Shown here: one piece after another, positions 1-8,226 of the stretch
Position numbering within the stretch: position 1 is the stretch's first letter
Layout of the letters: every line of letters starts with the position of its first letter
The notes under the pieces: generated by a model
Told to the model about the DNA's origin: nothing
Database searches by the model: none
What the model saw: only the letters and a program-made list of their open reading frames with translations
Origin: a candidate division WOR-3 bacterium
Lineage (GTDB): Bacteria; SDB-A
Reading direction: 5' to 3'
Assembly (NCBI GenBank): GCA_016926475.1
Contig: JAFGON010000087.1
Location: forward strand, 1-11,064
Length of the DNA: 11,064 nucleotides
Program-made: the position numbers and the translations under genes

Positions 1-1110
1 CCCGAACCTTTGAAGATATGGACCAAGACAGAGGAAGGGGTTCTGGGAGCGCATATCTCGGCATTACTGCCCACCGGCGCAGACGCCGAGGTTTCGTACG
101 AGCTTTCGAAGGTCAATCAGACCTCCAACATATATCAGGATGAAAACTACTACGAGGGCAATGTTTTCTTCTCACTGTCACAGCCCATTTTGGGAAATTT
201 TCTTCCCCGAAATGAAATAAAATACTACGAAAGAAAATACGAGAGAGAGCTCAGAAATTTGGAAAGAACTGAAAGAAATGTTCTGTCGTCGCTTAGGGCT
301 AATTACGTCGATTTATACATACTCCAGCGCTCATTCCAGACTTTCAGTTCAATGGAGAGCCTTGCGTCGAGACAGTACGGCGAACTTGAACACCTCTACA
401 GAAGCGGTTATGTAGAAGAAGTTGAACTTCTCAGGGACCAGAGCAGACTCGGCCTGATAATACTTAAAAAACTCGAGACAGACTCAAAAATTTCAGAATG
501 CATGGAGGAACTCACGCTTTTGATAGGAGAAGATTCTTTCATCGCTATCGAACCGGAAAAGCCTGACTTTGCAGGCAATATCATGCCTCTTGCGCAATAT
601 GAACTTGAAAATCTTGAAGATGACATTGAAGACGCGGTTTACCTTCTCGAAAAGGAAAAATCCAACACGGGTATCTCGCTCGATCTTTCCGGATACTACG
701 GTTTAGACGGAAGGGACGAGGAGACTGTCGCCCTCTACGACGTTGAGGAGAACAGATGGGGAATCGCCGCCGGTATTACTGTGCCGATATTTCAGTTTTC
801 AGACAGGGAGAGGATAAAGGCGCTCGAATATTCACTGTCGGCGCTCAGAGAGAGAAAAGCCGGAGCAGAGGAGGAGCTGGAAACGGAGAGAAGAAAAATC
901 GAGACTGATGCCCAAAGACTCCTGGTCAGACTCGAAATTGCTAAAGCGACTTTCGGAGCGGCTGAAAAAGCGCTCTTGAGGACTCCGTGGGAGATGACTT
1001 CACCTTCCGAACAGCTCTCTTATCTGCAGGATTACACGGACGCGCTCGAAGCATACGGCGCCGTCCTCAAAGAATTGCTGGTTCTCGATCTTAATTTTGT
1101 GAATAAATAA
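1..1110 (+). CDS. TolC-like outer-membrane efflux protein, 5' end missing
   Basis: This is the outer-membrane channel that would let the RND pump encoded downstream expel its substrate across the outer membrane. The frame is open from base 1 and has no signal peptide, so the true start lies upstream. About 369 residues are visible against roughly 420-480 for the family, so perhaps 50-100 are missing; a TTG at base 10 is not a credible start. Two half-repeats of the TolC fold are recognisable. The first has a strand with the motif LSQPILGNF near residues 59-67 of the visible part, then charged coiled-coil helices to about 165. The second has AAGITVPIFQF near 256-266, then helices rich in Glu, Arg and Lys. 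The stop is TAA at 1108-1110, and the adaptor gene follows after 32 bases. Family call is firm from fold pattern plus operon context; substrate is unknown. Confidence 0.88.
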   Translation, partial: PEPLKIWTKTEEGVLGAHISALLPTGADAEVSYELSKVNQTSNIYQDENYYEGNVFFSLSQPILGNFLPRNEIKYYERKYERELRNLERTERNVLSSLRANYVDLYILQRSFQTFSSMESLASRQYGELEHLYRSGYVEEVELLRDQSRLGLIILKKLETDSKISECMEELTLLIGEDSFIAIEPEKPDFAGNIMPLAQYELENLEDDIEDAVYLLEKEKSNTGISLDLSGYYGLDGRDEETVALYDVEENRWGIAAGITVPIFQFSDRERIKALEYSLSALRERKAGAEEELETERRKIETDAQRLLVRLEIAKATFGAAEKALLRTPWEMTSPSEQLSYLQDYTDALEAYGAVLKELLVLDLNFVNK

Positions 1111-1142
1111 ATTTCGATTCGACCCTTTTTCAAGGAGGGGCT

Positions 1143-2186
1143 ATGAAAAAAATCGCCGTTTTGGCTGTAATAATTATCATAGTGCTGATCGTCGCTTTTT
1201 TCGCCGTGAAGAAATTCATTTTCGACAAGAAAAACAATAATTCCGTAGAAGAGATAGAAACCGAAGAAATTCCGCCTCTTGAGGTCAAGGGCGCGATTGC
1301 CGACAAGGGTGACGTCGCCGAATGGGTGGAGACCCTGGGAAGGGTGGACGCGACAAAAAGGGTGGACTTCATAAGCCCCTCAAACACAGTCATAGAAAGA
1401 CTCTATGTCGGGCAGGGAGACAGCGTCAGGTCGGGACAGGCGTTGGCTCAGCTCAGGTATTCAAGCGAGATGGCAAGCTATGAACAGGCGCTTTTCGACC
1501 TTGAAAAGGCGCGGACAAGGTTCGAGTACGGCCTCGAAACCGGCGACACCAACAGGAACCTCTTGAGGATAAGCTCCGGTTTGGTCGACGCCGAAAGACA
1601 GTATGCCTCGATAGCGAGGACCGTCCAGGACCTCAACATAAGAGCGCCTTTCAGCGGAGTAGTCACTAACATCACGCTTGAAGCGGGGAGCAGTGTCCGG
1701 CAGGGCGAACTCGTTTTGTCTGTAATATCAGGCGGTGGGCTCATAGTCAGATCTTACGTCCCCCAGACAGAACTCTGGGGGCTCGGTATAGGCAACGGAG
1801 CAATCGTTTCGTCAGTCGAAGGCGACAGAAAGAGCGAAGGAACGATTGTTTCGGTTTCGCCCGTCGTCGACGAACAGGGTACCGGAGAAGCGGTTGTGTC
1901 GGTCGAAGGACAGTGGAAGGTCGGGGAGATAGTGTCCGTCGAAATTCAGAGCGAGGTCTATCCGCAAAGACTTCGTGTTCCATACGACGCCGTTTTGAAC
2001 AGGCAGAACAAATTTTTAGTTTTTGTCGTCAGAGAAGGCAAGGCGAAATGGCAATGGGTGACCGTAGGCGAGAGGGGAAGGGACTACATAGAAATATTGG
2101 AAGGGGTCCAGGAAGGCGACACGGTACTTGTCGAGGGTCAGTTCACAATAGCCCACGACACAAAAGTTAAAGTTTTCTTTGAATGA
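1143..2186 (+). CDS. RND efflux periplasmic adaptor (membrane fusion protein, HlyD/AcrA type)
   Basis: This 347-residue protein should link the inner-membrane permeases to the TolC-like channel. The start is fixed by a strong Shine-Dalgarno, AAGGAGG at 1132-1138. Residues 4-22 form an uncleaved hydrophobic anchor with no lipobox cysteine. The two halves of the lipoyl-like barrel-sandwich are visible: VIERLYVGQGDSVRSGQAL at about 83-101 and LNIRAPFSGVVTNITLEAGS at about 164-183. A short helical hairpin at 106-163 separates them. A beta-barrel follows at about 198-270 and a membrane-proximal domain to the end, with EGVQEGDTVLVEGQF near 320-334. The hairpin is short compared with AcrA. The stop overlaps the next start as ATGA (2183-2186), so translation of the first permease is probably coupled. 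An adaptor for both downstream permeases is the natural reading. Confidence 0.93.
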   Translation: MKKIAVLAVIIIIVLIVAFFAVKKFIFDKKNNNSVEEIETEEIPPLEVKGAIADKGDVAEWVETLGRVDATKRVDFISPSNTVIERLYVGQGDSVRSGQALAQLRYSSEMASYEQALFDLEKARTRFEYGLETGDTNRNLLRISSGLVDAERQYASIARTVQDLNIRAPFSGVVTNITLEAGSSVRQGELVLSVISGGGLIVRSYVPQTELWGLGIGNGAIVSSVEGDRKSEGTIVSVSPVVDEQGTGEAVVSVEGQWKVGEIVSVEIQSEVYPQRLRVPYDAVLNRQNKFLVFVVREGKAKWQWVTVGERGRDYIEILEGVQEGDTVLVEGQFTIAHDTKVKVFFE

Positions 2187-4990
2187 AGTTCATTCAATTT
2201 TTTACCCAAAGACCCGTTCTGACAACGATGCTCTACACGGCTCTCGCCGTTCTCGGTGTTATATCACTTTTCAACCTTCCTTTCGAACTTCTTCCTGATA
2301 TAAGAAAACCTGAATACTCGGTTGTCTGCAGGTATTCAGGGGCGTCGCCGGAAATCGTCGAGCGCGAGATAACCGCCAACATAGAAGAAAGAGCTTATTC
2401 TGTCCGGGGGATTATGGACATAAGGTCGGTGTCGTCTGAGGGGCTGTCTATAGTCACTCTGTATTTTCACAGGGACACCGACATGAAAGCGGCGCTTCTC
2501 CAGCTACGCGAGAAAATGGACGAAGCTTACTGGTCTTTTCCCGAAGGCGCGGAAAGACCGACGATAATGACAACAGGTCCATCTTCCAGGCCTATAATGG
2601 GTGTATGGATTAAGGGTGAAAGAGAACTGATTGAAGGCGTGATATCGAGAAGGCTCGAACAGGTTCAGGGCGTCAGTGAAGCGAGAATTTTGGGCATTAT
2701 GAAAAAGAAGATAAAAATAACCGTCGAACCGGACCTTCTTGACGCCTACGGAATCTCACCGGACGAAATCAGCACGGCAATACTATCATACAATATTTCC
2801 GCACCGTCCGGTCTCGTGAAGGACGGAAGTTACACGTTTCCGCTCAGGTTCGTCTCGACGACTTACGACGTCGAATCTGTAGAAAACATACCTCTCAAGG
2901 GCGGATTGTTCAAACTCAAAGACGTCGCGACGATAGAGGAGACAGAAGAAGACAGGGATTGCGCTGTCTTTTACAACGGTGAATTCGGATATTTCGCCGA
3001 GATATACAGGGACTGGAACACGAATTCCATAAGGGTATCTGACAGGGTGAGGGATTTAACTCGGATTCTTGAAGAGGAATACCCGGAGCTCGAGTTCAGG
3101 GTTTCCTACGACGACGCCGATTTCATTAAAAATTCGATCAGGGACATTGTTTTGACTCTTTTGATCGGAGGAGTCCTCGCTTTCGCTGTTTTGTTTGTCT
3201 TCACCGGTAACAAAAGGATACCGCTCATACTCTCGGTGTCCATGCCGCTTTCCATCGTGCCGGCATTTTTCGTGTTTTACATTTTCAAAATTTCCATAAA
3301 CACTATGACTCTTGCTGGGCTGGCTCTCGCCATAGGAATGCTGGTCGATGCCTCGATAGTCGTCCTCGAAAACATAATAAGAAAGGGCGATTCGGTCGCA
3401 GGCGCGAGGGAAGTCGCCGTCGCGGTGATAACTTCAGTTTTGACGACAGTAGCGGTCTTTTTTCCGGTGGTCTACGTCCACGGAATCGCAGGTTCCATGC
3501 TTAAACCTTTGTCTTATTCGGTGATAATAACCCTGGCGCTTTCGCTTTTTGTAGCTTTCACGGTTCTGCCTCTTCTTTCGAAATCGATGAAAAAAGACCA
3601 GAACACTAAAATATATTCCGCGATAGAAAAAAAATTCGAAAAACTTTTAGACGGTTGCTACGAAAATAAAGCCGTTCTCTTTGTTGTGTTTGCTGTCTTT
3701 CTGGCGGTGGGATTGTCGGTGTTTTTTTTCATCAAAAAAGAGATGCTTCCCAGACTCGGCCAAGAGACTTTAATCGAATACGAACTACCGACCGGCACGG
3801 ATATTTCAGAAACTGAAAAAGTGGGCCTTCGGTTTGCCCGGTATTTCAACTCGAAAAAAATCGAGAACCTCTTTCTGGCGGGTAAGACAGACCCCTTCGG
3901 CATTTCGGGACAAAACAGCGGGGTTATGAGGGTTAAAGCGTGGAATTCACCCGGGGATTTAGACAAAATATTCGGAGATTATTCCGGTTTGAATTACTCT
4001 TACAGAGATTATAATCCTGTGACTGCAGACTTTTCATCTCTCGGGACCATAACCCTTAGAGGATACTACGAAGAATCCGGTGAGGGTGAATTGGTGAAAG
4101 GTATGATACAAAATGCTTTTCCGAACGCCGTGTTCACATACAGCCAGAAGATAAGAACTATTAATATAACTCTCAGAGAAGACCTTCTTTCACTTTTCGG
4201 ACACGACGCCGAAGATGTAGTGTCGAGGTTGAAGCTTTTTACGGGTGGAAGGGAGATATTAGACGTCGAGAGAGGCGAAGAAAATCTTGTTATCACACTC
4301 GAAGCGAGGGGGTCTCTGAGAGACCTGTCGCGTTTCAGGATAGGAAACCTTCCGCTAAAACTTTTTGCAAGGATAGACACGGTTGAGATAGACAAGGCGA
4401 TTACAAGGTTCAACGGCAAGAGGTGCGTGGAAGCCACTCTCCCCTACGAAGCGGGGTTCAGAGATCCGTCTTTTCCTTTCAGGGCAGAACTTGGCGGTGA
4501 AGCTGAGGAATACAGAAAATCACAGACCAGCGTAGCGTTTGCATTTATAGTCGCCGCTTTTTTGGTGTTTCTCATTCTCGCCTCATTTTACGAGTCGTTT
4601 AAACTGCCGTTTCTGATCATGATAACAGTTCCGTTCGCCGCTTCGGGATTCTTTCTCAGCCTTATCTTGACCGGAACAAGTCTGAACGCCATGTCTCTAA
4701 TAGGTCTTGTGGTTTTAGTCGGCATAGTAGTCAACAACGCCATAATCCTCGTCGACAAGGCGGAAAAGTTCAGAAAAGAGGGCGTTCCCTTACCCGGCAA
4801 AAAAGCCTCGGTGGAAAGACTCAGGGCAATACTGATGACAACTCTGACAACAGTTCTAGGGCTGCTTCCATTTTCGCTGGGCAATACTCTTCATTCACCT
4901 CTCGGCAGAGGAATAATCGGCGGTCTAATACTTTCAAGTTTTGTCTCCCTGCTTTTCATTCCTTTTGTCTATGATAGAGTTTTTCGTTAA
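2183..4990 (+). CDS. RND-family efflux permease, first of tandem pair
   Basis: This is a 935-residue inner-membrane proton-driven exporter of the AcrB/MdtB superfamily. It has the usual layout: TM1 at about 12-31, a first large periplasmic loop to about 318, TM2-TM6 at about 322-470, TM7 near 496-516, a second periplasmic loop, and TM8-TM12 from about 784 to the end. The TM4 signature reads GMLVDASIVVLEN. Asp389 matches the first of the two AcrB relay aspartates, but the second position is Ala390. In TM10 the AcrB lysine region reads VGIVVNNAIILVD (Asn851-Asn852), a common variant outside the AcrB clade. The protein is about 100 residues shorter than AcrB. The start is the ATG overlapping the adaptor stop, which gives the expected N-terminus MKFIQFFTQRPV. 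It overlaps the next permease gene by 20 bases. Substrate class (drug, lipid or other) is not determinable here. Confidence 0.94.
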   Translation: MKFIQFFTQRPVLTTMLYTALAVLGVISLFNLPFELLPDIRKPEYSVVCRYSGASPEIVEREITANIEERAYSVRGIMDIRSVSSEGLSIVTLYFHRDTDMKAALLQLREKMDEAYWSFPEGAERPTIMTTGPSSRPIMGVWIKGERELIEGVISRRLEQVQGVSEARILGIMKKKIKITVEPDLLDAYGISPDEISTAILSYNISAPSGLVKDGSYTFPLRFVSTTYDVESVENIPLKGGLFKLKDVATIEETEEDRDCAVFYNGEFGYFAEIYRDWNTNSIRVSDRVRDLTRILEEEYPELEFRVSYDDADFIKNSIRDIVLTLLIGGVLAFAVLFVFTGNKRIPLILSVSMPLSIVPAFFVFYIFKISINTMTLAGLALAIGMLVDASIVVLENIIRKGDSVAGAREVAVAVITSVLTTVAVFFPVVYVHGIAGSMLKPLSYSVIITLALSLFVAFTVLPLLSKSMKKDQNTKIYSAIEKKFEKLLDGCYENKAVLFVVFAVFLAVGLSVFFFIKKEMLPRLGQETLIEYELPTGTDISETEKVGLRFARYFNSKKIENLFLAGKTDPFGISGQNSGVMRVKAWNSPGDLDKIFGDYSGLNYSYRDYNPVTADFSSLGTITLRGYYEESGEGELVKGMIQNAFPNAVFTYSQKIRTINITLREDLLSLFGHDAEDVVSRLKLFTGGREILDVERGEENLVITLEARGSLRDLSRFRIGNLPLKLFARIDTVEIDKAITRFNGKRCVEATLPYEAGFRDPSFPFRAELGGEAEEYRKSQTSVAFAFIVAAFLVFLILASFYESFKLPFLIMITVPFAASGFFLSLILTGTSLNAMSLIGLVVLVGIVVNNAIILVDKAEKFRKEGVPLPGKKASVERLRAILMTTLTTVLGLLPFSLGNTLHSPLGRGIIGGLILSSFVSLLFIPFVYDRVFR

Positions 4991-7853
4991 AAGACCCGTA
5001 ACACTTATTTCCGTATACGCGGTCATGACCGTATTAGGGGTTATTTCCCTAATCAACCTACCAGTGGAGTTATACCCAGACACCGAATACCCGACAATGA
5101 GCGTTTTTGTCAGCTGGCAGGACGCTTCTCCGGAACTCGTCGAGAGGGAGATAACAAGGAAAATCGAAAGCGAGGTTTTCAGGCTTCAGGGTGTAAGAAA
5201 CGTATCTTCAAGGTCTGAAAGAGGGCAGAGCACGATAGAAATTGAGTTCGAGGCCTCGGTTGACGTAACATACCAGAAAGTTCTGCTGTCAGAAGCGCTT
5301 TCGGGCATCGAGTTTCCTATAGACGCGAGAGCTCCAGAGATTACCGAAAAATCTCCTGACGATCTAGAAAGCGGATACCCGGTGGTGCTTTCAGTATCTG
5401 GCCCTTACGAACTAATGGAGATGGGTGAAAAGGCGAGAGAAATCGAGGAACAACTTGAAAGGGTGGACGGGGTCAAGAATATATTGGTCTACGGCGACCC
5501 TGAAAAAGAAATTAGAGTGGAGATTTTCGACCCCAGATTTTCTCCCTATTCAGTATTGTCAGAGTTCATTAAAGAAGATGTTTCTGCGGGAAGAATCAGA
5601 ACCAGCGGAACTTCGATTCCAGTAACGGTCGAAGATCGCAAATACCCGCAGACCATGTACGTATATGGAAGGGATATTTCTAAAATTGCGCTCGTCAGTT
5701 ACGGAATAAGGGACCCGTATTATCTGAGCAGGATCAATGGAAATCCGGTTATAACCCTGAACATTGAAAAAAGAAACGACATCGGCCTTCTTGACTTCAG
5801 CAGAAACGTGAGAAAAGCCGTCGCGGACATAGAAATCAACGGAGATGTGACGGTAGATTTCGAAAGGGATGAAGCAGACGACATAAGGGAAAACATAAAA
5901 AAAATCTCGATATTAGGGATTATTGCCCTAATCGGAGTGTCTCTGTCCTTTCTTTTCACTATGAAAAACTTTTTTTCGGTGTTTCTTTTCTTCCTGACTA
6001 TTGCGTTTTCGACCCTTCTGACTTTCATTTGTGTATATTTTTCGAAACTTTCACTGAACGTATTCACACTGAGCGGCATAGCACTCGGCTTCGGCATGGT
6101 CGTTGACAATTCGATAATAGTCCTTGAAAACATTTTGAGACACAATGAAGAAGGGGAAGAAAATCCTCTTGTCGCCGGCGCGAAAGAAGTATTCCTGCCT
6201 GTCATAGCCTCGACTTTCACGACCATTGTAGTATTCGTTCCTTTTCTCTTTTTTCAGGGGACTTCGCGACAGCTCTATGTTCCTTTCGCACTTTCCGCTT
6301 CTTTCAGCCTTCTCTCTTCGATTTTCGTCGCCTTCACTTTGGTGCCGATTCTTTCAGGGCGGATAAAACCGAAGACGACGTACAGGCCTCGGTTTTACCT
6401 CTGGACACTGAGAAAAATGCTCAAAATTAGATGGGTTGTCATGCCGCTTGCCGTTTTGCTGATACTTTCAGGGGGGTGGATTTTCAAGGAAAAGGTCAGA
6501 AAAGGCGCCGCTTTCAGGTACGGCGAAGAGGACAGGCTCTACGTCAGGATACATTTGCCAAGTGGAAGCGACAAATCCGAAGTTCTTAAAATCGCAGGCG
6601 ACTTCGAGGAAAAAATTCTGGAGGAGACCGGTTACGAGAAATTTTTCACACTTATTTTAAGCAACATGATCATTCTTGAAATTGACTACGAGGAACCGTG
6701 CCAGCCAGCTTACGCCCTGAAAGAGAAACTTCAGAGGTTCGCTGTCAACTTCGCCAACTGCAGGATTGTCATTATCGGTATGGGGGATCCGTTTTTCACA
6801 GGCGGAGGGGGCGGAGGTTTTCCGCAGTTTTCTTTGAAGGGATACGACTATTACAGGCTCAACCAGTACGCCGAAGCAGTTAGGCTAAAACTTCTTCAAA
6901 ACCCGAGAATAGAAAACGTAGATTTGAACGCGTCTTTTTACGGCAGGGGCGCGCAGAAGGAATTTATTGTCTCTCCAAACAGAGTCATGCCGCTATACGG
7001 CTTCAATCCGGCCGTAGTAGCCAACGCACTGAGGAAAAAGGTGACCTCGTATCTTGTGACGGAAGAGGACAGGTTTGTTTTGAACATTTTCACAGACAGT
7101 TTGCTGAGAAAAGAAGACCTCCTGACACTGCGAGTTCAGTCCGGTTTTGAGTTGAGAGACCTTTGTTCACTCAGCGAAGTCGTTTATCCCCCCGTAATAG
7201 AACGAGAAAACCAACAGTACACAAAAATGATCTCCTACGACTACCAGGGACCTTACAAACAGGCCGAGGGGTTCAGACAGGCTTTCATGTCATCGGTACA
7301 CCTTCCCGAAGGTTTTGAACTCGGAGACGTCGAGTTTTACATGGAAGAGGAAGTCCTTAAAAAGAAAGAAATAATAATAGCGATAGCGCTTTCTCTTTTT
7401 CTTCTGTTGGCTGTGCTGTCCAGCCTTTATGAATCGCTTAGAAAACCTGTTCTGATTCTCGTCGTACTTCCGCTTTCATTTTTCGGCGTCGCATTAATTT
7501 ATTGGATTTTCAAAAAGGAATTCGACGCCAGTGCTTTTGTCGGATTGATACTTCTTCTGGGGATAGCGGTCAATGACGGGATAGTTCTGATTGATCATTT
7601 GACGAGGGGGAAAATGCAGGATGCAGACGAAATAATAAATAGATGCGGACACAGGTTCAGGCCGATTGTGATAACAACTGTGACAACACTCCTGGGGCTG
7701 ATACCATTTATATTTTCGAAACAGGATATATACGTCCTGTCAAAGCTTTCGATTTCCTGCGCGGGAGGGCTTGTCTTTTCGACGCTCGGAAGTCTTTTTA
7801 TACTGCCTGTGTTCTACTACACGTTTTTCGGCAGAAGAAAATCGTCGAGCTGA
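4971..7853 (+). CDS. RND-family efflux permease, second of tandem pair
   Basis: This is a second inner-membrane RND permease, 960 residues long from the ATG at 4971. I chose that ATG over the TTG at 4941 because it gives the family N-terminus MIEFFVKRPVTLISVY, aligning with the MKFIQFFTQRPV start of its neighbour. No Shine-Dalgarno precedes it; the upstream sequence is pyrimidine-rich. Translation probably depends on ribosomes ending the overlapping first permease gene (stop at 4988-4990). TM4 reads GMVVDNSIIVLEN (Asp379, Asn380) and TM10 reads LGIAVNDGIVLID (Asn868, Asp869), so its relay residues differ from those of the partner. TM7 lies near 488-506 and TM8 near 801-818. Six consecutive glycines occur at residues 611-616 in the second periplasmic domain; I recall glycine-rich loops here in related transporters. 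The two permeases are clearly divergent, not a recent duplication. A mixed trimer is possible but not shown. Confidence 0.94.
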   Translation: MIEFFVKRPVTLISVYAVMTVLGVISLINLPVELYPDTEYPTMSVFVSWQDASPELVEREITRKIESEVFRLQGVRNVSSRSERGQSTIEIEFEASVDVTYQKVLLSEALSGIEFPIDARAPEITEKSPDDLESGYPVVLSVSGPYELMEMGEKAREIEEQLERVDGVKNILVYGDPEKEIRVEIFDPRFSPYSVLSEFIKEDVSAGRIRTSGTSIPVTVEDRKYPQTMYVYGRDISKIALVSYGIRDPYYLSRINGNPVITLNIEKRNDIGLLDFSRNVRKAVADIEINGDVTVDFERDEADDIRENIKKISILGIIALIGVSLSFLFTMKNFFSVFLFFLTIAFSTLLTFICVYFSKLSLNVFTLSGIALGFGMVVDNSIIVLENILRHNEEGEENPLVAGAKEVFLPVIASTFTTIVVFVPFLFFQGTSRQLYVPFALSASFSLLSSIFVAFTLVPILSGRIKPKTTYRPRFYLWTLRKMLKIRWVVMPLAVLLILSGGWIFKEKVRKGAAFRYGEEDRLYVRIHLPSGSDKSEVLKIAGDFEEKILEETGYEKFFTLILSNMIILEIDYEEPCQPAYALKEKLQRFAVNFANCRIVIIGMGDPFFTGGGGGGFPQFSLKGYDYYRLNQYAEAVRLKLLQNPRIENVDLNASFYGRGAQKEFIVSPNRVMPLYGFNPAVVANALRKKVTSYLVTEEDRFVLNIFTDSLLRKEDLLTLRVQSGFELRDLCSLSEVVYPPVIERENQQYTKMISYDYQGPYKQAEGFRQAFMSSVHLPEGFELGDVEFYMEEEVLKKKEIIIAIALSLFLLLAVLSSLYESLRKPVLILVVLPLSFFGVALIYWIFKKEFDASAFVGLILLLGIAVNDGIVLIDHLTRGKMQDADEIINRCGHRFRPIVITTVTTLLGLIPFIFSKQDIYVLSKLSISCAGGLVFSTLGSLFILPVFYYTFFGRRKSSS

Positions 7854-7890
7854 GAAAATAAAATTGCTAAAACGAAGAGAACAAAGATAA

Positions 7891-7940
7891 TTTCTACCAC
7901 GACTGGTAATTCGCTGAAAGCGATTTAGCATAGCCGGAGA
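7891..7940 (+). repeat. 50-base repeat, copy 1 (hairpin core)
   Basis: This copy matches 10029-10078 at 44 of 50 positions, in the same orientation and without gaps. The best conserved part is TACCACGACTG followed by TAATTCGCTGAAAGCGATTT. The core TCGCT-GAA-AGCGA (7911-7923) is a perfect 5-base stem with a 3-base loop. Flanking bases GGTAA and TTAGC extend the stem with one mismatch. The repeat begins 37 bases after the second permease stop. There is no T run after the stem, so a terminator role is doubtful. It could be a genome-wide intergenic repeat of REP type; only two full copies are in this window. Confidence 0.85.
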
Positions 7941-7971
7941 TACTAAATTATCTTCTACACAAAAGGTTTTT

Positions 7972-7993
7972 ATTTGCCTTCGGCAAATTTGCC
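7972..7993. repeat. Nested inverted repeat, possible end-of-operon hairpin
   Basis: ATTTGCC (7972-7978) and GGCAAAT (7982-7988) form a 7-base stem with loop TTC. The second arm is also part of a perfect 12-base palindrome, GGCAAATTTGCC (7982-7993), so two mutually exclusive hairpins are possible. It lies 118 bases after the efflux operon stop and could stabilise or end that transcript. It lacks a T tract, so I do not call it a terminator. Confidence 0.5.
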
Positions 7994-8095
7994 AAGGAAA
8001 ACAAGAGAAGGAAGTAAAACTTTCTAACTTCGCAGTTTATGTCTTTTTTACTGTTGACAAATCTTAAGGACTAATGTGTTTTCCATGTGAGAGGC

Positions 8096-8108
8096 TACAA
8101 TGATTGTA
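8096..8108. repeat. 13-base perfect inverted repeat
   Basis: TACAAT-G-ATTGTA is a perfect 6-base dyad around one central base, in non-coding DNA between two convergent genes. It could be a protein-binding site, but there is no gene start nearby for it to control, so a chance AT-rich palindrome is equally likely. Confidence 0.35.
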
Positions 8109-8149
8109 TTTTAATATTTACCGAAGTCTTTTTAACCCTTTTTTATTAT

Positions 8150-8165
8150 TTTTTACCACGAATTC
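8150..8165 (+). repeat. Fragment of the 50-base repeat
   Basis: TTTTTACCACGA at 8150-8161 is identical to bases 10029-10040, the start of repeat copy 2. It then continues ATTC, which matches the repeat again after a 6-base gap (CTGCTA absent). It has the same orientation as both full copies, and the hairpin core is absent. It may be a degenerate third copy. With only 16 matching bases in AT-rich DNA this is suggestive, not proven. Confidence 0.35.
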
Positions 8166-8170
8166 TTTTC

Positions 8171-8211
8171 CTTGATATTTCCATAATCAAAGAAAAATTC
8201 CCAATATCAAG
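8171..8211 (-). terminator. Weak candidate 3' hairpin for the exported-protein gene
   Basis: CTTGATATT (8171-8179) and AATATCAAG (8203-8211) form a perfect 9-base stem around a 23-base loop. It begins 15 bases beyond the minus-strand stop codon, where a terminator would be expected. The stem is AT-rich, the loop is long, and on the minus strand it is followed by GAAAAG and not by T residues. I regard it only as a possible 3' structure. Confidence 0.25.
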
Positions 8212-8226
8212 AGCTGGCATTATATA

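Larger units (their letters stand above)
7854..8226. other. Convergent intergenic region, 373 bases
   Basis: This AT-rich stretch separates the 3' ends of the efflux operon and the minus-strand exported-protein gene. I see no credible gene in it. It holds the first copy of a 50-base repeat (7891-7940), a nested hairpin (7972-7993), a 13-base perfect inverted repeat (8096-8108), a fragment of the 50-base repeat (8150-8165) and a 9-base inverted repeat near the minus-strand stop (8171-8211). None is a textbook intrinsic terminator, because no GC-rich stem is followed directly by a run of T on the relevant strand. TTGACA at 8054-8059 has no matching -10 box. Confidence 0.8.

Noticed and set aside
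4066-4437. A 123-codon minus-strand frame inside the first permease
   Set aside because: It is an antisense shadow of a conserved RND periplasmic domain with no independent support.
4941-4970. TTG at 4941 as the start of the second permease
   Set aside because: It adds ten residues not typical of RND N-termini and has no ribosome site; the ATG at 4971 gives the conserved start.
5720-6226. A 168-codon minus-strand frame inside the second permease
   Set aside because: It is antisense to well-conserved transmembrane coding sequence and has no ribosome site or recognisable domain.
6801-6818. Six-glycine run in the second permease as a possible microsatellite or frameshift site
   Set aside because: Codons are mixed (GGC, GGA, GGG, GGT), the frame continues normally, and I recall glycine-rich loops at this place in related RND proteins.
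7740-7931. A 63-codon minus-strand frame sharing NRFQRI and SRG with the frame above
   Set aside because: The shared residues come from translating the 50-base DNA repeat and the duplicated permease tail, not from a conserved protein.
8054-8059. TTGACA as a promoter -35 box
   Set aside because: No acceptable -10 box lies 16-18 bases downstream, and no plus-strand gene follows it.
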